A stretch of 64,000 bases of DNA, from NCBI RefSeq assembly GCF_000801105.2, contig NC_079519.1, forward strand, positions 26,635,288-26,699,287, read 5' to 3'. Source of the stretch: Raphanus sativus. Lineage: Eukaryota > Streptophyta > Magnoliopsida > Brassicales > Brassicaceae. Made by a program: the position numbers and the translations under genes. Shown in pieces: positions 44,768 to 57,784 of this stretch (positions are counted from its first letter, which is position 1; the number at the start of each line of letters is the position of its first letter). A model generated the notes under the pieces. It had not been told where the DNA came from. It saw only the letters and a list, made by a program, of their open reading frames with translations, and ran no database searches.

Positions 44768-45852
44768 TCAGCATATGAATGGAGCATCAGCGTTACTATC
44801 GCTGCAATACAGCCCCGGTTGTTGAGGATAACATTCATACTCGAGAAGCTCTCTCACGCCTAAAACCAGTTCTTTGTTTGTGATCTTCTTACCTTTCGTC
44901 TCATCAAGTATTATCTGTATTGCATCGCTGAATGCTCCGTAGGCTTGTCCCTTGGTTCGTACATCTCCCGAAGTCTGATCAGTCTGACATCCACTAAGCA
45001 AAATACCCTTGTCTTTCTTTCTCACCACTTGTTTCTTCGTCGTCGCCGTGAGGCCTTCAGTTTCCTGCACTTTTGGAGATGCATCTTCTCCAAACGCATG
45101 GAGAAGAGACCTCCTGATACTCCCCACTTCTATATCATCCTTCCCTGTTTCTTGCTTTAGCATATTGATCATACTCTCCAGAGACAGAGATCTGTTCACC
45201 ACATGGACTCTGTTCCTCCTATCTTCATGTTCGATCTCCATAATCTTTACTGCTTTCCCCGCCTTCTTGGTGGTGCTCTCTCCGATCTGCTCCTTGGTTG
45301 CGTCAATGAGACCACCACTATGACAAGAGTCCGAGACTATTGTAATGGAGCAGTCTTCAGGCACTTTATCAACAATCTCCCTGATTTCATCATCTGAAAA
45401 AAAAAATCATTTTAGTTGGTTTGTATTTCTCACAAAGATAAAACAACATTATAAAACTACGTACCAGTGATGTTGTTCATATCACAGGGAACAATACACT
45501 CATCGAAACCAGTATCATCGTCTTCACCAGTCTCCGGAGGCAGCCTCACGCCGTGTCCACTGTAGTGTACGAAGAGAACATCGCCGGAGTTAGCTGATCC
45601 AACTAGCTCCGACAATGCCTGTCGTATGTTCTTACCAGTGGGTTGGATCTTGGACTTGTCGGTATCAATCAGCTCGGTGATGTTTTCCTCTGAGAATCCG
45701 AACCGGTCAACGAGGCATCTGTGCATTCGCTTGACGTCGTTGACGCAGCCACGTAACTCTCCCTCGGTTCCAGGGTAGTTGATCCCAATCAGTACTGCTT
45801 TCTTCACCGTTGGTGATGATTTGATGATTTGTGTGGTGAATCTTCTTATCAT
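44768..45852 (-). CDS. Type II metacaspase, right copy
   Basis: Minus-strand exons 45465-45852 and 44768-45393, 337 residues. Catalytic H100 and C153, the acidic loop and the APFIC terminus match the left copy. Two replacements are seen in exon 1 (V9I and S87A). In the 626-bp exon 2 I find a single, synonymous difference by eye. The intron has the same length. The N-terminal basic extension MIRRFTTQ is retained. Both copies appear able to encode an active protease. Confidence 0.93.
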
Positions 45853-45903
45853 TTTAGAAAATATCGTAAGATGTTTTGATTCTTCACGATGTTATAAGTC
45901 AAC

Positions 45904-45910
45904 TTTTATA
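45904..45910 (-). promoter_or_regulatory. TATA box of right metacaspase
   Basis: TATAAAA on the minus strand, 52 bp from the start codon, with the adjacent TTGACT conserved. Confidence 0.5.
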
Positions 45911-45943
45911 TTGATGAAAAAGGCTTCTAACTTTCTTGTTCAA

Positions 45944-46168
45944 TTTTGTTAATGGCTTATTTATTTATGTATTTATATGTGTATTCTTACCACGTACTAA
46001 ACGTGAAACGATGATTAAAAAAATCAAACTGATAATGCTGGATGTGCTAGCTGTATTTTGTTAATGGCTTATTTATTTTATGTATTTATATGTGTATGCT
46101 TACCACGTACTAAACGTGAAATGATGATTATAAAAATAAAACTGATAATGCTGGATTAGCTAGCTGTA
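45944..46168 (-). repeat. 113-bp direct duplication in metacaspase promoter, right
   Basis: Mirror of 20,866-21,091. Both ACGTGG cores survive (as CCACGT at 45,991-45,996 and 46,103-46,108). Confidence 0.78.
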
Positions 46169-46827
46169 TTTGTTTACTATAATCTTTTATTGGTAACGGA
46201 GAGGTTCCATGTGAGCCGTAACATTCTTTATTTTGTTTAGCCAACTTTGCATGTGGTTCGGCCATAATTGGTTTTCTTCTCTTTTGCATGCGGTTTAAAT
46301 ACCTTTTCAAAAGAAGAAAAAAAAAACTACTAAATGGGCTGTATTTTGTAAATTGAGTGCTGAATATAAGTTGGTCAAGAACACGGTTTTGTGTGTGTTG
46401 TTACTGATTTCGATTTGGTGGAGTCTTGCTCTGTAAAAATAATAATTAAACAGCACATGAAATTATTGTAGGTAGTTTATAAGAATGGATTTTATTGATC
46501 TTTATTCACTTCTAAACCGTTAATCAGTCACATGGTTCTAAAGAACATTTGTGAATACAATAAAATTTCGATTTATCTTTCATCTTTGTTTAAATTTTGT
46601 TTGGTTTCTACGAACCCGTATTATATTTTACTCAGTTCGGTGGTAGAGGTAGAGCTTGATACATTGGAGATAATCTAACAAACTTAGTATAATCTTCTTG
46701 GTGTGTTATTAGTTTTGTCTACTCCGTTAAACATCAGAAACGTTGAAGAAGTTGAAAATAAGACATTCTTAATAAAAGAAAGATAAAATTAAGCGACTAA
46801 TGGATAACCAAACCATTAATCAACCAA
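46169..46827 (-). other. Intergenic region between right metacaspase and ACOS5
   Basis: AT-rich. It contains the clean empty sites for the left-arm fold-back element (about 46,312-46,325) and for Helitron D (about 46,765-46,780). No gene. Confidence 0.6.
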
Positions 46828-49800
46828 TTATAACAACGTTTTCTTGATGCTGAGGATGTTGTCTCTGAGAAGCCTCCTCATGATTTTACCAGAGAGAGAC
46901 TTGGGAATTGAATCCACAAAATATACGGCTCTGATCTTCTTGTAGTGAGCCACATTTGCCGCAACAAAGCTAAGGATGTCTTCTTCTTTCTCTTTCGCTT
47001 TTGGATTCATCACAACACAAGCCACCGGAATCTCTCCCGCTTCCTCGTCCGGTAACCTTTGAATCATTATTTTATTCCAAACTATTTATTTTAATTAACC
47101 ATTCTTGAAAATATTAATAATTAGACGGCAATGTATATACTCACGGCACGACGGCTACGTCTTCAACAGATGGGTGAGTGAGTAGAATAGCTTCAAGCTC
47201 CGCCGGAGCCACCTGCCCGCAAATAAATAACTCTGTTTTTAGACATGTAATTGATTTACTTAGACAAGACTGATCCATAACCAAACCAAACCAAAGCAAA
47301 CTGAACCAAATAAGGTTTTAATTGTTGCAAACACAAGTATATGGGTAAAAGTTTAGTAGACATATAATGCGACACTAGGTGTTGCGGGCATAAATTTCTT
47401 ATAAATAATTATTAGTTTATGTCTTATTAATCTAAAACCAGCATAATAAATTATTATTTATGTTTTAAATAGTTAAATCAAACATCAAAATATTTATATA
47501 TGTCATCAAAATATATACTTATTATTGTGTTAAGTTTTTTTAAAGCACTCATATCTTATATATAGTTTAGAAAATATATTTATATTTTTTGGTTGACTCA
47601 TATTTAATAATAAATTGTTTTGTATCTTAATTTTTTTTTAACTTTTATAATAAAAATATTGTTTTCAGATAAGCACAAAAAGAATATATATAGAAGAATT
47701 ATCTTTTTTTGATAATTCTAAAATATTATTTTGTAATCAGTTATTTAATATAGCATATAACATATAAACTTTATATCATTAAAATAAATTAGTGAATAGT
47801 TAGAAACTAATAATAAATTAGTAACCTATCTAAAAGTCTAAAACTTAATAAAAATATGACAAATAAAAAAACTAATATAACATATAAATTTAATATTAAT
47901 AAAATAAAATTCGTTTTTATTTATATAGAATATTCTTCAAGACTATTATTTTAAATTAATGATTTAGTGACTCAGCTTAAAACAAATAATACATCAATGA
48001 TAATTAGTTTAAACTTAATAAAAATATGACAAATAAGCAAAATTAGCTAAAATCATAGAGAACATGACAAATAAGCAAAATCACTTCATAAATAATAGTA
48101 TAGATGATTAAATTTTTGATCCAATATAAAACTCAACACAAAAATATGAAAATCCAGTCTGGAGCTAAAAACCGAGTTCGGTATAAGGATGAAATTTTCA
48201 AACCAGAAATAACCGGTAAAGAAAACCGCTAAGATTAATTCTGAAAGTTACCTGAAAGCCCTTGTACTTGATAAGTTCTTTGATGCGATCAACGATGAAG
48301 ATATCTCCATCATCATCAATGTAACCTATATCTCCAGTGTGAAGCCAGCCTTCTTCATCGATAGTCTTCTCCGTCTCTTCCTTGTTCTCGAAGTAACCTT
48401 GCATCACACATTGGCTCCTCACACAGAGCTCACCAGAAGTGTTCTTCGGAAGCGACCGGCCAGTGTCAGGATCTATAAACTTCACCTCGAGATTCGGAAG
48501 TATAAAACCGACAGAGTTTCGTTTTGCAATTCCTTGTCCTTTATCAGGATCACCATGAGTTAAAGTAATGCAGCTATGCTCCGTTAATCCATAAGCCTGT
48601 TAACACAATGAAACCTAGATTGAGAACAACAATAACAAAAAAAAAGGACCAAACACAAGGAGTTGGTTCCGTTGTGCCCCTAGTTCGAACTCCTCATAGT
48701 TAATAATAAAAAAAAAAAACAACAAAAACAGAAAGGTTTTAGGTTTTTTTTTTAACTTGCCTCTTGGACTTGAACATTAGGAAACTTGGCTTCAAAGGCA
48801 GTGAGAAGCTCGGGGGCTAACGGAGCAGCAGCAGTCATAACAGAACGGAGTTTAAGCTTAGAAAGATCAAACTCATCGACGATCGGATTCTTGACAAGAT
48901 TCAATATAATAGGAGGAACAATAGGCGCAAACGAGACCTCGTGAGCAATCAAAGCATTCAAGAAAAGCCTTAGATCATACCGACTCATAGCAACAACTTT
49001 GCCTTTATTCTTCATTGTAGCACAACAAATTCCAACGATACCGTAAATATGAAAGAAAGGAATCAAACCAAGAGTCACGATCTCACCGATCATTTCGGAC
49101 CGGACGCTGAAGAGAGTAGAGCAAAGATTTGCTATGAGGTTGCGATGTGTGAGCATCACTCCTTTTTGTAACCCTGTCGTGCCTGAAGAGAACGGAAGTG
49201 CACATAGATCTGTCTGAAGAATCTCTACTCTGTTGTTATCTCCACATTTATCTCCTGCTTCTAGAATATCTTTCCAGTTCACTGCTCCTTCGATCTTCTC
49301 TTCACCTAACAATATTACCGGTAGACCCAAATTCTTAACCTGTTCAAAATCGGTACATGTTATACGTGGATAACTAGATTTTAACCGTACCAAATTCTAT
49401 AAAAAAACGTTCCACTCCACAAAAGATACAACCCTAATATAGTCCAACCAAACTGAATTAATTAAACTATATTATTATAAATAAATTTATTCGTATTTTT
49501 GTTACTTTTCCATTCAAGATCAAAGTGAATTTACACCGAAAGCTAAATTAAGCACGAATTAAATCTAACCAAATCAAACCACAAACCAATCCAAAATGCT
49601 AAAATAATTAAGGCTATAACCAGTGATAACAGTTTACTTACGGAATCTTAAAGTAACCAAACCGAACCGAATTATATATGTCACAAATAATTTGTGTTAA
49701 CATTTTTATGTGCACACAATCAATCATACAAAAGAAACATAAACGTTTTACCTTTTCAAAGTTAGTAGAATCAGTGATGATTCCTCTAGCACCAGAAGCT

Positions 49801-50286
49801 TCAACTTGCTTCTTGATCTCCGAGACAAGAGCCGTAGGATTAGCGCCGGAGAAAACTCCACCGGCGGACATAATGCCAAGGGCAATAATCCCATACTCGG
49901 CCACGTTTGGTAGAACCACAACCATTACTTGACCTTTTCTTAGTCCAACTGAGGTCAACGCTTTGGCTAGCCTCTTTGTGTCCCTCACTACATCACCGTA
50001 CGTGACGGCTTTACCGGTCACAGCTTCAACGAACGCCACCTTCTCTGTGAATTCTTCTACTCCTTGTAGCACAAACTCAGGCTTAACACATAATAAATTA
50101 AGTAATTCTCATTAGGATAGTCAAACAAACCGAATCTAAGCCCAGATAATACTCATATTCAAAGAGTTTTTCTTTGTAAGAAAAAAAAACAAATTCAATC
50201 CATACCAGTGTAAGCTTGTCGGGAATGGGCACAGATGGATATAGACTGCGGAAAATGTGTTCATTGTCTTGCTTTTGAGCCTCCAT
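46828..50286 (-). CDS. ACOS5: Fatty acyl-CoA synthetase ACOS5-like, right copy
   Basis: Minus-strand exons 50206-50286, 49752-50081, 48761-49339, 48252-48596, 47145-47212 and 46828-47056; 543 residues. The P-loop, YGLTEHS, GDIGYIDDDGD hinge region and C-terminal SLSGKIMRRLLRD are all present. Differences from the left copy are few (S3A near the N terminus, final F to L). Intron 3 keeps the GC donor AG|GCAAGT. Intron 4 holds the single-block Helitron C. Function as for the left copy: acyl-CoA supply for sporopollenin in the anther, by orthology. Confidence 0.92.
47375..48104 (-). mobile_element. Helitron C in ACOS5 intron 4, right copy, hairpin lost
   Basis: Minus orientation; start TCTATACTATT (ending at 48,104) and terminal CTAG (47,375-47,378). 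It has one copy of the 5' block, against two in the left arm. The 3' hairpin is destroyed: after GCCCGCA the sequence goes straight to ACACCTAG, a 12-bp loss of the second hairpin stem. Confidence 0.85.
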
Positions 50287-50707
50287 TTTCAGATGAGTTG
50301 AATTCGATTTTCAGTTTTACCAAAGAGTCATTATAAATAGGAGGATATTTTCTATTGTTCATATGTCATGTCATATCATATGTGTGTTACAAACCAATAT
50401 TGGTAATTAAGAGGAAAGTAGAGGTTCCTTCTTTGCCTTTTCTTAGACATAGGTGAAGTTTTGTTGAGTCACAGAAATGTTGTTCTTACAACGAATTAGT
50501 CATTAACTGAAATTTTCAATAAATAAAGTAAAAAAAAAACTGAGAGTGGCATACATTGCATATGTGTGAAATAGAGCAATACAAACATTAGGAGATACAA
50601 AAAACACAATCTGAGAAGAAGCTATAACAATTCTTCTATACAAACTACAGGATATGTGTGTGTGTGTGTGTGTGTGTGTGATGAATAGGTTACATGCATG
50701 GAGACTC
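50287..50707 (-). promoter_or_regulatory. ACOS5 promoter and SCAR4 3' region, right
   Basis: A TATA-like TATTTATAAT lies near 50,328-50,337 on the minus strand; the left copy has six extra bases here. A TG/CA microsatellite of about 13 units (50,655-50,680) lies just past the SCAR4 stop. Confidence 0.5.
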
Positions 50708-53700
50708 TCATTCACTCCAGCTATCTGAATCGTGGTCGTCGTCGCTTCCCGCCATTGCCTACATATAATTAAAAACATTAATCACTTTTTGATATTATAT
50801 ATACATATAATTTTCCAAATTAAACCAAATAAGGTTAGAGAGAGAGAGAGACATGGCGAAGACTATTGGCTTTCTCTAGAATTGCAGCGACCTTCAAGTT
50901 GGTTATAGGAGCAGCTACTTGAAAGTTGTGTCTCACCGATGCATCTGCTGGTCTCAAGTTGAATGACTGCTAATACATTTTATCAGTTAGTAGTTTATAC
51001 TTTATAGAAGCTAAGTGAAGTCAAAAGGGAAAGAAAAAAAGAGCGTTTGACCTTGCTGCGTATGATCTCCAGTAGTGAATCATTCTCTTCCACTCGAGCT
51101 CGAAGCTGTGTCCTGTTTCGTTCAGATACCTTTCTCAGCTACAGTCAAACAAAATAGGGTCACATGATCAACGTCAGCGAGAGACATAACTACTAAACTA
51201 ACCATAGAGATATAAACTTTTAAGGTAATTTAATCACCATGCTTCTATCAATGCCGATAACAAGAGACTCCTTCTCAGTTTTCTCATTCTGTTCATATGA
51301 TTTATTGTCTCGTTCTGTTTCCCATGGTGGTTGATCAAGCTGAGGCTCCTCTTCTAGCTTTATAAGGTTAGTATTGGTATGCTCTTTGAAGTTCTGACTA
51401 AACCACTCAAGTGCTTCTAAACCTTGGGCTGATTCTGCCTCTGGTGTAACTTCAGGTGTGAGTAGTAGTGACATCCAAGCAACTGATTCTGAAGGAGACT
51501 GTTCATTCAGAGTAGTTTGTGCTGAAACTGTATAAACATCAGTATTTTGGTTTTCACCTGCTGTAACTGAGTCTTCTGGGGAATCTTGTGCAGCGGTCGC
51601 TTGAACGAATCCATTATGTGTGTCCTCATTGTATGCAAGTGATGGCGCTGGAGAGAACTGAGTCTCGGTTGTTTTAACAGAATCAACCAGCTTCCCCATC
51701 CACCATTGTGTTGGAGGGAGAGGTGGAAGTGGAGGCCTTATGTCTGGATCTTCCTGAGGTGCTTCATGGAGGGACGTGGAGAAGGGATACATGGGCACAT
51801 CCAAGCAATTTTCTTGATCAGTAGTAGGTTCCATGGAATGATCAGACTCAAAGATATTACCATTTAATGATGTGATAGCTCCTTGGTGTGTTGCATTAAG
51901 AGCTTCTCCTTCAGCTTCACTTGAACGGTAAGGCTTTTCGTTGAATGTTAGTGTTTCCTCTGAAGGTGAACACTGAACACCGAGAGGAACATCTTGTGTA
52001 GGAAGTGACTCGGCTGCTGCTGCTGCTGTTGGATTTTCTGACTCTGTTTCTGATGGGCTCTCTTGACCTTGGCCATGTATATGTATGCAATACTCAGGTG
52101 ACAAACATTCTTGTGAACCTAAAAGACACTCTTGCGGATCTACTTCTAAGTCCACTTTCGGGACGGTCTCACTGGCCTTATCATTCAGGCTAGTATGGTC
52201 ATCACCTGCACCATCTCTTTGAGTATCAGTACCATCACTACTCACATCTGCAATAATAGACATGGTTTGTGGATCTTCTTGTCCAGAATCTGATGATATC
52301 TCAGCTAGATCAGAGTCGGCTAATGCATCTTCTTGACAAGATAATGCTAGATCACTGTCATGTACTGCATCAACATCCATAGATAAATCTTCAAAGTTGT
52401 CAAATGTGCTAATATGATGATTTTGAGTAAGAAGACAATCAGGCTCTTTCTCTGTCTCCTGATTGGTTATGGAAGGGAACTGGTCTTCCACCAAACCAGT
52501 TAAAGACATCTCAGATCCAGTCTCCACACTGTAAACATGTTGGGAATGATCATCCTCAACGTCATTTGTTTGGAGATCTTTGGTCCCACCCTCTGATGCG
52601 TTTAACTGACTAGATTCTCCTTCCTCCGTTGAGTGGTACAAAACATTAGAAGCCAGGACCTCTGTTTGAGTCACATCTGCGTTATCACAGATCTGGATCT
52701 GTCTAAAGTTACCATCAGCCTTGTCATCACCGTTTGTGGAAGAAGGTGTTGCATCTGTGTCATTGTTCACAGAAGGTCTTTCATCATCAGCAACGGCTTC
52801 CATTTCCCTCGCTTTTCTAGTATCTTCGTTGCTTGGAAGATAAACCAAAGAAGGTGTTGATAAGTCTACTCTTACGTTGTATGTTGTAACTTCAGTTTCC
52901 ATTGCTGAAGATGACTGATCCAGACTCTCATGAACTCTTGCACAGTTCGTCAAAGAATTCTTGAGGAACTTCTTCATATAACCTGAGCTTGAGTCAATTG
53001 GAGGTCCATTCAGATCTCTTTTCTTTAGTTTCACATGAAATTCAGGATCTTTGTGTCCCTTCTCAACATGGTCCATTAAGAAGAGCTGATTCAACCTGTA
53101 CCATCCAAAAAGCAGACTGTGTCACCAAATCAAAGAGTTGATCAAATTAACTTGAGAAACAGTAATGGCTGAGACAAAAGTAAATATAAAGCATGAGTGC
53201 TCACTTAGCATGTGATGTTTGTGAATCCCCAAGTGTCGTCTCTCCATTACTAATGTGTGATACTTTCTTCTGTAGATCAAAAATACACAAATTGTGATTC
53301 CAGATGCTTGTTTTGGAAAAGACAGTGACAAGTGTATTAAGTAATTCAGAATAAGAAAATGTATTACATGAATACCTTTGGTTTGCTTGGTCTCTCATCT
53401 TTGCTGAGTTGTGATGTTCCCAGTACTACTGATGCAGTAAGCGTCTTCAACAAATATGGGTCAGAGTAACGCTTCAAGCATGATCCAGACCCATCAACAT
53501 CAAACCTTAAAGACAGCAGAAAAAATGACAAAAGACAAACTTGTAAGCCAAGTTTTACTATAATTAAAACTTCTGCAAAATTCCTTGAATCTATCTACTG
53601 AAATTTGTACTTGTCAAGAAGGTAGAGCTGTGGCGGACCACGGCATTCCTCATATGAATCCGTAATACAATGAGGCAACTTGCTTGGAGAAATTAGATTC

Positions 53701-54476
53701 TCTTCTGTTTGCAAATTACAATGCCATTCCAACCCTGAAATATTTGTGCATAAGAGGACTCACTTAACAATAAACTCTTAAAAAACAGGTTCTTAAACGT
53801 AAAAGATATATTATTTTAATTTGTTGTGTTTAAATGATAAAAATCCAATGTCTAATCCATTGATGCACTGAAATGAAAGTTATAGAGAGTTTCTTCCGGG
53901 CACTAATTCAAGTCACAGCCTTCCGTTGGACATGCTCTTATAAAAAAAGAATCTAACAGCTCATGGCTCCTGTAATTACTATAATTAAGCTATAGTAAGA
54001 TCAAAGATGACTCACCTGGTTCGTAAAAGAATGTTGAATGATCCGTTTGAGACAGAAAAGGTATCTCAACTGAATTAGGAACTTCTGCTTCAAGCTGTTG
54101 AAGACGAACTGCCAAACCTTGCCCTCGTGCTGAAGTTGTCATTAGTTCTTCATGCAGGTTATGGAACACTTCACCAGCAAACCTTATTATATAGTATGAA
54201 TAGACATGACACATAAATGTGAAAATAAGGACAGAGTTGAAACATTGGTTTCAAATAATCATGAATAAAATATCTTAGATAAATACTAAAATGATGAACA
54301 AAACTCAAATAGGGAGACAGAACTTACTCAGCGAGGTCGCCAAGCTGGCGCAAAAGGCCGACGAGTCCGGCCATTGATGAACCTTCCAGCAAATCTTCAG
54401 CATCTTCCTTATCGCTGTAGAGCTCCTTATCTGCCAAGCCGTACTCGTTCCGTATCTGGTATCTCGTCAACGTCAT
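50708..54476 (-). CDS. SCAR4: SCAR/WAVE family actin regulator (SCAR4-like), right copy
   Basis: Minus-strand exons 54328-54476, 54016-54182, 53611-53734, 53376-53505, 53205-53269, 51238-53095, 51052-51138, 50853-50966 and 50708-50758; 2,745 nt, 914 residues. Eight exons have exactly the left-copy lengths; exon 6 is 132 nt shorter. The main gap is after AVHD, where the left copy has about 50 residues running to [10 protein letters not shown]; the right copy in turn has extra pieces such as NCARVHES and a QIQIC-containing block. The SCAR homology domain and WH2-central-acidic tail ending DSDSWSE are complete. Intron 2 has a normal GT donor. This is the most diverged of the five pairs, concentrated in the low-constraint acidic middle. 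Confidence 0.9.
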
Positions 54477-55463
54477 TAGTGCTTCTACCTCCGAGAACAA
54501 TCGTATTACTTAAAAATGAAACAATTAACGAGATGCTTCAACTTCTGTGGTAAACTTAGAACTTTTAAGTGTATAACTAATATCTCTCGCCTTGCTTACA
54601 GAGCGACAAACTTTGCTTAGAATCATAAGAGGTAATAAAACGCATCTATTGTAATTATTGCAATTTAGTTATATATTTGTACGAATTATTTGTCTTCAAG
54701 TGGCTGCGGTTGAGATCAGTTAGCTCAATGGTTACAGCAACCTTCACCTAAGTTTTTTTATTATACATGTTTTGTCTTCATTACGAATAGTAACTAGAAG
54801 TGGGGAATTATTCTAATTTAATTAAAGATCGAGCGACCAAACTTCCTAACAGTCATATTATTTTAATTTACGGTTAAGTAGAAGACGTTGTGGGTGAATT
54901 ATTATATTTTTTTTTGTCTAAGTGAATTATTATATTTATGACGTTTTGGTAAAAGGCCATTTCTTTTGAAAATTACTTAGATTAACTCTAATCTTTTGCT
55001 GCCTAAAGCACAATAAAAAAATAGCCAAAATTTTAAATAAGTAAATTTATAATACGTAAAATTTTAAGGAAATTAAATTTATAAATAAACTATTTGTTGA
55101 CATAAAAATAAAAAATTTACAAAAATATAAAATTTATATAGAACTATGATCCATAATGCAATCATTTATATAATATAACTTCTTAAATAAGTAAAATGGA
55201 ATAAAGTTAATTACCAAATGCGAAGTTAATGAAAATATAATTCATTGTCGTGAGGTTAAATATAAAAAAGTGGAGAGTTAGAAAGAAAGATTAATTTTGT
55301 AAAAAACAGTTTCAAAAGAAAAAGATTAATTTTGTAAGAAGAAACAAAAATTTAAACCATATGAAAAAGAGTATTTGTAGACATGCCTCTAAATTTATTT
55401 GAAATCAAATCGATGCTCCAAGTCATTGTTTCATTTTTTGCCAAACAGGCACGGATCTGTATC
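54477..55463 (-). promoter_or_regulatory. SCAR4 upstream region, right
   Basis: Mirror of 6,500-7,485; AT-rich with no gene. The tRNA-A-box-like GTTAGCTCAATGG is at about 54,718-54,731. Confidence 0.4.
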
Positions 55464-56049
55464 AGAGGCGGTCCCAACATTAAATTTTACTGGTGTCAAA
55501 GGTTAAATATAAAATGTGAAAATGGTCATAAAGGGCTTTGAACCTGAGATTTGTGGATTCAGTTACCTAAAGTCAAACCACTTTTGAAGCAGAAGATTGA
55601 TGTTTATAGCCTACAAATCTAATCCCCTTACTATTATTTGAGAAGACCACTTATGAAAATAACCTTTTGCCCATGTGTTTTATTACATGTGTGCCATTTC
55701 TTATGTGGCATCTCCACATTTCATCTCACACCAATTTTTCAAAAGTCCATCCTTGTCTAGAATATTTACATCTCATGCCATTGTAGTGCACATATGTTAT
55801 AATCAATGCTTTTGATGTGCTATACGTGATGTGCATATAGTTAATGTCCAATGCTATATAGTTAATGTCGAACAGATTTTCTCTTCTATTAAACTTTTTT
55901 ATGTTTATAAATTCTTCCTCGCAGGAAATGTTCAACGTATTATAACTTTTATATTATACCCAATGCTTTTTATGTATATATATATTATACCCAATGCTTT
56001 TTATGTATATATATATAAATTTTATGTTAGTATCAGCATTATAACTTCT

Positions 56050-56105
56050 ATCCAAGAACATATATATATTAAACTTTTGTATGTTTATAAAATATTCGAT
56101 CCAAG

Positions 56106-56139
<34 letters not shown>

Positions 56140-56610
56140 ATCCTAGAACATATATATTTATATTTTTTGATCCAAGAACATATATATATATATATATAAT
56201 AATATATAATATAAATGCTCATATTTTATTACACATCCATCATTTCGTGAAAAAAACTAATTTTTATACTTTTGTATTTTTATAATACAATGAAAGCATA
56301 ATGTAGAGGGATTAAATGATACAATAAATGTCATTATGAATATGAACGTTTCGGTTATGATTGATTTATATTAAGTCCGTAATCAGATCGTACATTATTA
56401 TTGATTTGTGTTTCTTGATTGATATGATAAAGCATGATTGATATGATTACGGATTTAAATTTTAATGTTTCATATTTGAGATTACCATTTTTATAAAAAA
56501 ATATAACATCCATCATTTTTTATGTACATAATATATATATACATTTGATCCTAGAATATATATTTATATTACATACATATATATATATATATTTGATCCT
56601 AGAATATATA
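56050..56610 (+). repeat. Dispersed GATCC(A/T)AGAA(C)ATATATA repeats with (TA)n tails
   Basis: Six or so copies of a 14-18-bp word (near 56,049, 56,098, 56,140, 56,169, 56,547, 56,595), each followed by a TA run of variable length, inside Helitron F. Confidence 0.7.
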
Positions 56611-57080
56611 TTGTTAATATAATTTTCATATTTTCATACTCATCCATCATTTCGTGAAAATTAATTTTTTTCTTTTGTATTTTGTTATAATACAATGAAG
56701 GCATAATTTAGAGGTATTAAATGATACAATAAATGTCATTTTTGGATATGAAATCTCGGTTATGATTGGTTTATGTTAAGTCCATAATCAGATCGTACAT
56801 TATTATTGATTTATGTTTCTTGATTTTCCTGAATATGAAATCTCGCAAAGAACATATTGATATGATTAACAATATTTCTTTTAATGTTTAATTTTTGAGG
56901 TTACCATATTTATAAAAAAAAATTAACATCCATCATTTCGTCATTAACAATTATTTGATGTTACCATAATTAAAAAAATTCTTTGTCAAATTTGTTATAA
57001 AAGGAAAGCCAGGTGAGTAAATTATGTCTTCTGTTTTCTTATAAACACTCTTTCTCACATTTCGTTCATACCCAACAAAA

Positions 57081-57784
57081 ATGGATGTCTTCTGTTTTGT
57101 GCCTTTCAAAAATATTCTAGATGGATCGCGTAATCCTCATATTCTGATTGGTAATTCATTTTTTTATGTTCATGAAGTATCAAATATTGTTTTACTAGCA
57201 GCGTATTTTTGTATAGTTGTCGTACTAATCCATTTTGGTTATCATAGATGTCATCGGACATGTTGTGCAAGCGGGTCGCATTTAGATGTTTTCTGTTAAT
57301 GGAAAAGTTATCCCGAAGATTTCATTGCTAATACGTGATGCAGAGTAAGTTCCGTTTAAAAACCATATTCAATTTTTGTCACATAGTTGATATTTTACAA
57401 AAAAAAAGTAATTGGATACACTTGCTCTATTATAGATTATTGATTTTTTAATTTTCAATGGTCTCTCAGTGATGTCCGTCTTCCAGTTGTACTGTGGGGA
57501 AATGTCGCCACTGATCTCAACAGTGCTATCCAGCTACGTCTTGGTCGTCCTATTATCTTGGTCATGAAGTCAATGGCTATTAAAGTGGTTAAAGGTACAT
57601 GAAAATATGAGTGGAGATACATCAGACTATATGTAAATTATACACTTTATTTTTATTCGAATTTATAAACATTAATATTATTGTGTCAACCTTTCGTAGA
57701 AGATCGTTCTTTGTCGAACACACTCGACATGTCCTATGTGCAGATAAATCCCAACATAGCAGAGGTTGAGGAATTCAAGGCACA
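57081..57784 (+). pseudogene. RPA1-like OB-fold (DUF223-type) gene fragment
   Basis: Four exons with good splice sites and phase: 57081-57150, 57248-57344, 57480-57594 and 57700-57784. They read VPFKNILDGSRNPHILIG, DVIGHVVQAG, an in-frame TAG, FSVNGKVIPKISLLIRDAED, VRLPVVLWGNVATDL, and YVQINPNIAEVEEFKAQ. LRD...RLPVVLWG and INPNIAEVEEF are hallmarks of plant replication protein A large-subunit-like OB folds, single-strand DNA-binding proteins often linked with Helitrons. The stop and the absence of downstream domains make it a remnant or captured piece. Confidence 0.75.
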
